From Candidatus Cloacimonadota bacterium (GTDB lineage Bacteria; Hydrothermota; E44-bin80): a stretch of DNA of 7,604 nucleotides. Location of the stretch: contig SOKD01000087.1 of the NCBI GenBank assembly GCA_004376305.1, positions 1 through 7,604 on the forward strand. Direction: 5' to 3'. Position 1 is the stretch's first letter. Each line of letters opens with the position of its first letter. Shown here piece after piece: positions 1 through 6,041 of the stretch. Under the pieces are notes generated by a model. It worked only from the letters and a program-made list of their open reading frames with translations. It was not told where the DNA came from and searched no databases. Both the position numbers and the translations under genes were made by a program.

Positions 1-2
1 AA

Positions 3-374
3 CGAGTTCAAAAGCTAATGATTGACGAACCAATTGGGCGCATAGCTGCTTCAAAGGATGCTGAGAAAGGATTCTTCCTTGCAAGGAAGGAAATGCTTGA
101 ACTGGAATTCGGACAGGGGGCAAAGCTCAGGAAAGCAACGTTCCGTACCTTTATTGATTCGAAAGAAATAGATGATATTCTCGATTCAGTGGTCTCGGGA
201 GGGATTAATGCAGGCAAAACAGCCGAATCTATCGAAAAAGAGAAAGAAAAGGTGAAAAAACCTCTTCCTAAAATAGATAAGTGTCCAGCCTGTGGTGCAA
301 GTTTCAATACACCAATCGTCAAAGGGATGACACATATAAAGTGCAATTTCTGCGGGAAGCTGGTGAACTTCTAA
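3..374 (+). CDS. C-terminal part of an unrecognised protein ending in a zinc ribbon (partial)
   Basis: The reading frame is open to the left edge of the window. The first ATG (position 18) has no Shine-Dalgarno sequence in the few bases visible before it, so the gene most likely begins upstream and only its C-terminal ~120 residues are seen. Counting from that ATG, residues 1-60 are a mixed-charge, probably helical stretch that I do not recognise. Residues 65-86 are a Lys/Glu-rich linker. The end is a compact zinc-ribbon-like module with C89, C92, C109 and C112 (C-x2-C-x16-C-x2-C), the pattern of treble-clef or rubredoxin-like metal sites. This suggests metal binding and perhaps a nucleic-acid or protein contact, but no function can be assigned. 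It converges on the DUF456 gene and is not part of the Hdr operon. An internal start at 18 remains possible. Confidence 0.6.
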   Translation, partial: RVQKLMIDEPIGRIAASKDAEKGFFLARKEMLELEFGQGAKLRKATFRTFIDSKEIDDILDSVVSGGINAGKTAESIEKEKEKVKKPLPKIDKCPACGASFNTPIVKGMTHIKCNFCGKLVNF

Positions 375-398
375 ATGCTGCTTTAGATGAATTGATTC

Positions 399-430
399 GG
401 GTATTTTGTATTTACTTTTTACAATTACCC
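399..430. terminator. Possible bidirectional terminator hairpin between convergent genes
   Basis: Arms GGGTA (399-403) and TACCC (426-430), plus inner arms TTGTA (406-410) and TACAA (420-424), can fold into a two-part stem with a small internal loop and a 9-base T-rich apical loop. The position between two convergent genes suits a shared terminator. The stem is short and AT-rich, overlaps the DUF456 stop codon and is not followed by a clear U tract, so this is only a candidate. Confidence 0.25.
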
Positions 431-907
431 AAGTATTCCCCATATGATCAGTATGAGCATTAAAAGACAGATGGGGAAACGCATAAAGAAACCGCCCATA
501 AATCCAAGGGTTGCGCCAAGGCCTGCTTTGAGACTTTCCTTTGCTTTCCGTCTCCAGATCAACTCCAGCAGAAAAGCACCAATAAATGGTCCTATTGCAA
601 GTCCCCAAATATTTCCAATAAGGAATCCTACAAAAAGTCCTATAATGGCGCCAATAATGCCAAATTTTGATGCCCCGAACTTTTTTGCGCCAATAATGCT
701 TCCAACATAATCTATTATTAAAGAAACCATGGCGAGGATTGTAAGAATTATATAAATGGTAAGTCCAATCTTTTCAAAGCCAAAGCCTAATCCATACGCG
801 ATTGAACCCATGAGGATTAATGGTGCTGCAGGCAAACCCGGAATTACAATACCAATAAGACCAGATGAAATTAAGAGAATCGTAATTATGCCAAGAAATA
901 TTTTCAT
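425..907 (-). CDS. DUF456 family integral membrane protein
   Basis: A 160-residue, strongly hydrophobic protein of the DUF456 family, whose function is not established. It begins with a membrane helix (about residues 2-21) followed by the family-typical I-P-G-L-P-A-A-P-L-I segment (22-31), where a Gly/Pro-rich kink leads into a second helix. Two further helices (about 50-66 and 83-103) flank a D-Y-V-G-S-I-I-G-A-K-K-F-G-A-S-K-F-G loop (66-83) that is also characteristic. After a third Gly/Pro-rich hydrophobic segment (104-117), a short basic loop R-R-K-A-K (119-123) precedes the last helix (about 137-158). Full length for the family. The ATG at 907 is chosen because it gives the usual N-terminus, although no good ribosome-binding site precedes it. 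It is transcribed away from the Hdr operon from its own promoter candidate (982-1010), and nothing links it functionally to that operon. Confidence 0.85.
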   Translation of the reverse strand: MKIFLGIITILLISSGLIGIVIPGLPAAPLILMGSIAYGLGFGFEKIGLTIYIILTILAMVSLIIDYVGSIIGAKKFGASKFGIIGAIIGLFVGFLIGNIWGLAIGPFIGAFLLELIWRRKAKESLKAGLGATLGFMGGFFMRFPICLLMLILIIWGILG

Positions 908-981
908 TATTAACTATTGTGACCGTTTACAGCAGACAGCCGATCGAGGTAGCGTTCATTATTTATAATTTACACTTAAGT

Positions 982-1010
982 ATTCTATACAAATTATTTG
1001 ATTAAGTCAA
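982..1010 (-). promoter_or_regulatory. Sigma70-type promoter candidate for the DUF456 gene
   Basis: On the minus strand, TTGACT (1010-1005) is followed after exactly 17 bases by TAGAAT (987-982). These match five of six bases each of the TTGACA and TATAAT consensus boxes. Transcription would start near 975, giving an untranslated leader of roughly 70 bases before the ATG at 907. Confidence 0.55.
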
Positions 1011-1083
1011 GGTTTTATAGGGAAAACCTTTGTACTCAGAGAATTTTACAGGAGCAGGTAATCTCAATTCTGCCCACGGCGAT

Positions 1084-1095
1084 CAGAAAATTCTG
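1084..1095. promoter_or_regulatory. Palindrome CAGAA-AA-TTCTG, possible regulator site
   Basis: A perfect 5-bp inverted repeat with a 2-base centre lies about 70 bases upstream of the inferred transcription start of the Hdr operon. A related sequence, AGAATTTT, occurs at 1040-1047 and can pair with 1087-1094. The half-site ATTCTG recurs at 1068-1073. The location would suit an activator, but short palindromes in AT-rich DNA are common, so this is weak. Confidence 0.25.
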
Positions 1096-1110
1096 TATTC
1101 AAAGGACTTT

Positions 1111-1138
1111 TCTCAAAAATCGCTTGACTTTTTTGAGA
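1111..1138. promoter_or_regulatory. Inverted repeat over the -35 box of the Hdr operon, possible operator
   Basis: TCTCAAAAA (1111-1119) and its exact complement TTTTTGAGA (1130-1138) form a 9-bp inverted repeat with a 10-base spacer. The -35 hexamer TTGACT (1124-1129) lies inside the spacer. The arm spacing corresponds to about two helical turns between arm centres, as expected for a dimeric repressor site. No regulator gene is present in the window. Confidence 0.4.
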
Positions 1139-1152
1139 CATTGTTATATATT
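1124..1152 (+). promoter_or_regulatory. Sigma70-type promoter candidate for the Hdr operon
   Basis: TTGACT (1124-1129), a 17-base spacer and TATATT (1147-1152) make a good vegetative promoter with an inferred start near 1159. The leader to the ATG at 1187 would be about 28 bases and would contain the GGTGG sequence (1174-1178) that can serve as ribosome-binding site. The TTATATAT stretch here could also be read as an archaeal TATA box, but the -35 match and the SECIS position in hdrA2 favour the bacterial reading. Confidence 0.55.
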
Positions 1153-1186
1153 TCACAAGGCGTGAAGCAGAGTGGTGGTGGCGGAA

Positions 1187-4100
1187 ATGATTGAGAATAC
1201 TAATACTATGGATGATATAAAGGAAAATGGTTCTGTAGTAGTTGTTGGAGGTGGTGTCGGAGGTGTTCAGGCTTCCCTTGACCTTGCTAACCAAGGTTTT
1301 TTCGTTTATCTTGTAGAAAAATCCCCGAGTATTGGTGGCGTAATGGGGCAACTTGACAAAACATTTCCCACCAATGACTGCTCCATGTGTATCTTATCTC
1401 CAAAACTCGTTGATGCTGGGAGACATCCCAATATTAAACTTATCACGAATTCTGTTGTTGAGAGTATATCGGGAAGTCCTGGTAACTTCGAAATTGGTGT
1501 CAGAAAGAAAGCACGGTTTGTAACCGATGCGTGCGTAGGCTGTGGTTTATGTGCAGATGCCTGTGTCTTAAAGGGGAAATTTCTAAATGAATTCGATGAG
1601 GGGAGGGGAAATAGATCAGCGATATATATTCCATTTCCGCAATCTGTTCCATTGCTATACATTGTTGATAATGTAAACTGTTTACTCCTTAAGTACGGTA
1701 AATGTTCGCAGAAATGTATTGAAGCATGTCCAGCAGATGCGATTGATTTCAAGCAAAAAGATGAAGTGATAAAACTTGATGTGGGAGCGGTCGTTCTCAC
1801 ACCCGGATTTGATGAATATGAACCGGAAGAGCTCAAGGAATTTGGTTATGGACGATTTGCTAATGTTATAACCAGTATTGAATACGAAAGGATTATGTGT
1901 GCATCTGGGCCCACTCAGGGACATATTGTCCGACCTTCTGACGATCAAGAGCCTGAAAAGGTGGCATGGATACAATGCATTGGTTCTCGTTCACCAAAAA
2001 TAAATCACGGATACTGCTCGAGTGTATGCTGTATGTATGCAACAAAAGAGGCAGTAATTACTAAAGAGCACTCAGAAAACTTAAAACCGACGATCTTTTA
2101 TATGGATATGCGCTCCTACGGGAAGGATTTTGATAAATATGTCGAACGCGCTGAAAAGCAGCTGGGTATAAGATTTGTGAGGACAAGAATTAGTAATATA
2201 TCCGAAGATCAGGAAACGAAGTCCCTCTCTCTAACATACGAAGACAGTGATGGAAAACTAATAGAAGAAAAGTTCGATATGGTTGTCCTTTCAGTGGGTC
2301 TTGAAGCACCAAAGTCAAATAAAGAACTGAAAGAGGTATTCGGAATTGAACTGAACAAATATAATTTTGCGAAAACTAACGAGTTCTCCCCTATTTCCTC
2401 GACAAAGGAAGGGATATTTGTGGGTGGTGCCTTTACCGGTCCAAAAGATATTCCTGAGACGGTTGCACAATCGAGTGGTATTGCCAGCCAGGTTGCGTCA
2501 ATCATAAAAAATGGACGGTGGACTCAAACGAGAAAGAAAGAGTACATTCAAGAAATGGACGTTAGTGCAGAAACACCTCGTATTGGGGCTTTTATCTGTC
2601 ACTGTGGTATCAATATAGGAGCGTACGTTGCTGTTCCAGAAGTTGTCAAATATGCAAAAACTCTTCCCAATGTTGTTTATGCAGAAGAGAATCTCTATAC
2701 GTGCTCGGCAGACACTCAAGAAAAGATCAAAGAGATGATAAAGAAGCATAATCTCAATCGGGTAATCGTCGCTGCCTGTACTCCTCGAACTCATGAACCT
2801 CTGTTCCGAGAAACAATAAAAGAGGCGGGTCTTAATAAATATCTTTTCGAAATGGCAAACATACGGGAACATGATAGCTGGGTTCATATGAATGAGAAAA
2901 AAGAAGCGACTGAACAGGCAAAAGACCTGTTGAGAATGGCTGTTGAAAAGAGCTCGAGATTAACATCTCTCGAGGAAAAAAAGGTAGAAGTCACAAAGTC
3001 TGGACTCGTTATTGGTGGTGGAATCTCAGGGATATCTGCGGCTCTCTCTATCGCAAAAGGGGGTTTTCCCGTAACCATTGTAGAAAAAGATAAAGAGCTT
3101 GGTGGTGAAGCAAAACATATCAGGAAATTACTCAGCGGAGTTGATGCACAAGAAAAACTCAACAGTCTCATAAACGAAGCAAATAATAACAAGGATATCG
3201 ATATTCTTCTTTCGTCTACCATCAAGGAGATTAAGGGGTATGTAGGTAATTTCGAAACCACCGTCATTTCTTCTTCGGGAGAGAAAACGATAAAACATGG
3301 TATTATTGTTGTTGCCACAGGGGCAAAAGAGTACGAACCGAAAGAGTTTCTCTTCGGAAAAAATGAGAAGGTAATCACACAGAGACAATTTGAAGAAAAA
3401 TTGACTCAAGACGCTGGACTTTCGACTCTTGACTCTGTTGTAATGATTCAATGTGTCGGTTCAAGAAACGATGAAAATCCGTGGTGCAGCCGTGTTTGCT
3501 GTACTTCAGCGATTAAGAATGCTCTTGGGTTTAAGGAAAAATTCCCCGAAAGAGATGTGTACGTTCTCTATAGAGATATCCGAACATACGGTTTTAAAGA
3601 GGATTACTACCAGAAAGCAAGAGAATTAGGAGTTGTATTCATCCATTTTGAGGAAGACAATCCACCCGAAGTAAGTGAAAAGGATAGTGACATAACGATA
3701 TCTATTATTGATCCGATTATAAAAAAGAGACTTATCCTCCCATGTGATCTTCTCGTACTGAGCGCGGGACTAATTCCAAGAGAAGAGCGGGAAACTCTTG
3801 GTACATTGCTCAAGGTTCCTCTCAATGAAGACGGGTTTTTCCTCGAAGCGCATATGAAATTAAGACCTGTCGATTTTGCATCGGATGGAATTTTCCTCTG
3901 TGGCACCTGTCATTCACCGAAATTCATTGATGAAAGTATCTCTCAAGCATCTGCAGCCTCATCAAGGGCTATGACGATCCTATCTCGCGATTCCATTGAA
4001 TCTGGTGGAGCTGTTGCATTCGTGGATGAGGAACTATGCAGAGGATGTGGAGAATGTGCTGAAGTGTGCGAGTATAACGCCGTAGAGCTCATAGAAAAGG

Positions 4101-4279
4101 ATGTTACCGGTGTTTCTGGATGGAGTCCGTTAAGGATCAAGGTCGCACAGGTAAACGCTGTTATCTGCAAAGGATGCGGCGCATGCAGCGTTGTCTGTCC
4201 AAGTGGAGCGATAACAGCACAGCATTTCACGTCCGATCAGATAAAATCGATGATAAAATCAGCAACAATCAGGATATGA
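1187..4279 (+). CDS. hdrA: Double HdrA: heterodisulfide reductase subunit A-like flavoprotein, two HdrA modules in one chain
   Basis: Cytoplasmic FAD and iron-sulfur protein of the HdrA family, the flavin subunit at which electron bifurcation occurs in Hdr complexes. Numbering is from the ATG at 1187 (1030 residues). Module 1 (about 15-445) has a G-G-G-V-G-G FAD fold at 22, the D-C-S-M-C site (C65, C68), an inserted ferredoxin domain (C116, C119, C122, C126; C165, C173, C177, C181), and the C-I-G-S-R plus Y-C-S-S-V-C-C motif (C264, C277, C281, C282). Module 2 (about 464-1030) starts with the C-H-C-G-I-N-I domain (C471, C473), then a second FAD fold G-G-G-I-S-G (610), C-V-G-S-R and W-C-S-R-V-C-C (C756, C767, C771, C772), and a C-terminal 2x[4Fe-4S] ferredoxin (C951-C961 and C994-C1004). 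Module 2 lacks the inserted ferredoxin. Methanogen HdrA is a homodimer of ~650 residues; this chain looks like a fused pseudo-dimer. The GTG at 1172 would add five residues but leaves almost no leader after the promoter; ATG 1208 lacks a ribosome-binding site. The gene ends in three consecutive stops (TGA TAA TAG). Confidence 0.93.
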   Translation: MIENTNTMDDIKENGSVVVVGGGVGGVQASLDLANQGFFVYLVEKSPSIGGVMGQLDKTFPTNDCSMCILSPKLVDAGRHPNIKLITNSVVESISGSPGNFEIGVRKKARFVTDACVGCGLCADACVLKGKFLNEFDEGRGNRSAIYIPFPQSVPLLYIVDNVNCLLLKYGKCSQKCIEACPADAIDFKQKDEVIKLDVGAVVLTPGFDEYEPEELKEFGYGRFANVITSIEYERIMCASGPTQGHIVRPSDDQEPEKVAWIQCIGSRSPKINHGYCSSVCCMYATKEAVITKEHSENLKPTIFYMDMRSYGKDFDKYVERAEKQLGIRFVRTRISNISEDQETKSLSLTYEDSDGKLIEEKFDMVVLSVGLEAPKSNKELKEVFGIELNKYNFAKTNEFSPISSTKEGIFVGGAFTGPKDIPETVAQSSGIASQVASIIKNGRWTQTRKKEYIQEMDVSAETPRIGAFICHCGINIGAYVAVPEVVKYAKTLPNVVYAEENLYTCSADTQEKIKEMIKKHNLNRVIVAACTPRTHEPLFRETIKEAGLNKYLFEMANIREHDSWVHMNEKKEATEQAKDLLRMAVEKSSRLTSLEEKKVEVTKSGLVIGGGISGISAALSIAKGGFPVTIVEKDKELGGEAKHIRKLLSGVDAQEKLNSLINEANNNKDIDILLSSTIKEIKGYVGNFETTVISSSGEKTIKHGIIVVATGAKEYEPKEFLFGKNEKVITQRQFEEKLTQDAGLSTLDSVVMIQCVGSRNDENPWCSRVCCTSAIKNALGFKEKFPERDVYVLYRDIRTYGFKEDYYQKARELGVVFIHFEEDNPPEVSEKDSDITISIIDPIIKKRLILPCDLLVLSAGLIPREERETLGTLLKVPLNEDGFFLEAHMKLRPVDFASDGIFLCGTCHSPKFIDESISQASAASSRAMTILSRDSIESGGAVAFVDEELCRGCGECAEVCEYNAVELIEKDVTGVSGWSPLRIKVAQVNAVICKGCGACSVVCPSGAITAQHFTSDQIKSMIKSATIRI

Positions 4280-4333
4280 TAATAGGCAATTATCGAAGTA
4301 GATGCATGAATTACAGTGTAAGAAAAGCGAAAA

Positions 4334-4891
4334 ATGTCTAAAAATAAAGTATCGAAAACATCAAAAATGAAGAAAGAAAAGAAGAATGTGGTTATAGTTA
4401 AGCAAGATAAGTCAAAGCTAATTAAGAAGAAGGCATCAAAGGAAAGGATTCACGCTGGGAAGCTCACGAAACAAGAAAAATCAAAAAAACCAAGAATAGT
4501 CACTTTTGCCTGTAACTGGTGTTCCTATGCAGGGGCTGATCTCGCAGGGGTAAGCAGATTCCAATATCCGCCATCTCTGAGACTTATCAGGGTAATGTGT
4601 GCGGGAAGAATAACTCCGACTTTTGTGCTTGATGCGTTCAGCGAAGGTGCAGATGGAGTTATCGTAAGCGGTTGTCACTTTGAGGATTGCCACTATATAA
4701 GTGGGAGCAAAAAGGCAGAAAAAGTAGTAAATCTAACAAGAAAACTGATGCACTTATTAGGGATGGATGAGAGAAGGTTGCGTTTTGAACTCATATCGGC
4801 TGCAGAAGGTCAAAAATTCGCAACGGTGGCAAGAGAGTTTACCAAAGAGATTAAGAAATTAAATGAAAAAAAGCACTGCAAAAAAAAGTAA
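4334..4891 (+). CDS. mvhD: MvhD/FlpD family [2Fe-2S] electron-transfer subunit with lysine-rich N-terminal tail
   Basis: Small iron-sulfur protein of the family that hands electrons from a donor enzyme (hydrogenase MvhAG, formate dehydrogenase or others) to HdrA. The family core begins near residue 55: F-A-C-N-W-C (C60, C63), G-A-D-L-A-G, R-Q/Y-P-type stretch, I-R-V-M-C-A-G-R (C89), G-A-D-G-V-I-V-S-G-C-H (C114) and D-C-H-Y (C119), which are the conserved cysteines of the cluster site. Family members usually begin about ten residues before the first cysteine. Here about 50 extra residues precede it, 20 of the first 52 being lysine. No later ATG, GTG or TTG near the core offers a conventional start, so the tail appears to be translated (ATG 4334, or ATG at residue 12). 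There is no strong ribosome-binding site. It lies 54 bases after hdrA and overlaps the next gene by 29 bases. No donor enzyme is encoded in the window, so the electron source is unknown. Confidence 0.92.
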   Translation: MSKNKVSKTSKMKKEKKNVVIVKQDKSKLIKKKASKERIHAGKLTKQEKSKKPRIVTFACNWCSYAGADLAGVSRFQYPPSLRLIRVMCAGRITPTFVLDAFSEGADGVIVSGCHFEDCHYISGSKKAEKVVNLTRKLMHLLGMDERRLRFELISAAEGQKFATVAREFTKEIKKLNEKKHCKKK

Positions 4892-6041
4892 CATAGACGA
4901 TATAATCAAAAAAACAAATTCTTTTCTCTGCATTGATTGTGGGGAATGTACCGGAAGCTGTCCTGTCTCACGAGTTAATATAAAGTATTCTCCACGGTTA
5001 ATTGTGGAAAAGGTGCTTCTCGGATATTTCGACGAAATAAAAAAGGACGAGGATTTATGGTCATGCCTTGTCTGCGGACTTTGTTCAAACAGATGCCCCT
5101 CAGACGTGAAATACGATGACTTTATCCGAATGACTCGAAAGGAGATCCGAAAACACAAAGAACAATTAAACTATACGCACAATCGAATAATCCAGAAATC
5201 AATGGAAATTATGGCACTCGGACATCCCCTGAATAGATTAGATTGGATTACAAAGGATTTAAAAGTTGCATCGAAAGGAAAGTACCTCTATTTCACCGGG
5301 TGTCTCCCCTACTTCGATGTAATATTTGAGCATTTAAATATAAAACCAACTGATTCTGCAAAGAATGCAATTAAGATTATGAATAAACTCGGCATCAAAC
5401 CTGTGGTGAGTAATAAAGAAGTTTGTTGTGGAAGAGACCTTCTTTACAATGGAGATGAAGAAAACTTTCTGAAACTTGCAAAGATCAATAAACAGATGAT
5501 TAAAGATAGTGGAACAGAAAAGATCGTATGTACGTGTCCTGAGTGTTTAGAGTGTCTTAAGGAAATATATACGGATTATGTTGGAAAATTGAATGTAGAA
5601 TTCATCCATATTACTCAACTTATGAATGAAGGGTTGAAGAAGGGAAAACTAAAACTTAATCCATTAGATATAAAAAAGGTGACATTTCAAGATCCATGCA
5701 TTCTCGGTCGAGGATTTGGGATATATGATGAACCAAGAAATGTCATAAAAAGTATACCTGAAATAGAGCTCCTCGCGATGGAAAGAGAAAAAGATGATTC
5801 AATTTGCTGTGGTCCTTCTGCCTGGGTTAACTGCACAAATTACACTAAGCGGATACAGCATGTAAGATTGGAACAGGCAGAGAAAACCGGAGCTCAGTTT
5901 CTCATCACTGCCTGTCCAAAATGTATGATTCACTTCAGTTGTGCATTGAATGCGGATGATTCCCAGAAATGTATAAAACTGAAGGATATATCAACTCTTA
6001 TCTCAGAGTCAATGAAGGGGAAAAATGGAAAAAGGAAATAA
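4863..6041 (+). CDS. hdrD: HdrC-HdrB fusion (HdrD-type) with two [4Fe-4S] and two CCG domains
   Basis: A 392-residue catalytic subunit resembling HdrD, that is HdrC fused to HdrB. The N-terminal HdrC part carries two [4Fe-4S] motifs (C23, C26, C29, C33 and C68, C71, C74, C78). The HdrB part has two complete CCG domains: C147, C188-C189, C225, C228 (C-x40-CC-x35-C-x2-C) and C279, C315-C316, C351, C354 (C-x35-CC-x34-C-x2-C). In methanogen HdrB these motifs bind two noncubane [4Fe-4S] clusters that cleave the CoM-CoB disulfide, and no ligand is missing here. There is no membrane segment and no HdrE-like cytochrome beside it, so a soluble complex with HdrA and MvhD is the likely setting, unlike the membrane HdrDE enzyme. 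The natural substrate in a bacterium is unknown. It starts inside the end of mvhD (29-base overlap), with a weak ribosome-binding site, which suggests coupled translation. Confidence 0.92.
   Translation: MKKSTAKKSNIDDIIKKTNSFLCIDCGECTGSCPVSRVNIKYSPRLIVEKVLLGYFDEIKKDEDLWSCLVCGLCSNRCPSDVKYDDFIRMTRKEIRKHKEQLNYTHNRIIQKSMEIMALGHPLNRLDWITKDLKVASKGKYLYFTGCLPYFDVIFEHLNIKPTDSAKNAIKIMNKLGIKPVVSNKEVCCGRDLLYNGDEENFLKLAKINKQMIKDSGTEKIVCTCPECLECLKEIYTDYVGKLNVEFIHITQLMNEGLKKGKLKLNPLDIKKVTFQDPCILGRGFGIYDEPRNVIKSIPEIELLAMEREKDDSICCGPSAWVNCTNYTKRIQHVRLEQAEKTGAQFLITACPKCMIHFSCALNADDSQKCIKLKDISTLISESMKGKNGKRK

Noticed and set aside
186..710. Open frames antisense to the zinc-ribbon and DUF456 genes
   Set aside because: Their products show no family features and mirror the real genes' codons; the real genes have clear domain signatures.
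1144..1151. TTATATAT as an archaeal TATA box and hence an archaeal origin with leaderless hdrA
   Set aside because: A well-spaced TTGACT box is present, the divergent gene has the same arrangement, and the SECIS hairpin lies inside the coding region as in bacteria. It is not fully excluded.
1129..1158. The TTTTTTGAGA stretch and its inverted repeat as a terminator of upstream transcription
   Set aside because: Upstream genes converge or run the other way, the stem is A/T-only apart from two G-C pairs, and it overlaps a good promoter, so an operator is the better reading.
4277..4285. TGA TAA TAG at the end of the first HdrA as a recoding site
   Set aside because: The protein is complete with its C-terminal ferredoxin and three consecutive stops follow, so this is a normal end.
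4120..4341. A 73-codon open frame spanning the hdrA-mvhD junction
   Set aside because: It lies mostly inside the ferredoxin-coding end of hdrA in another frame, has no recognisable product and is a shadow.
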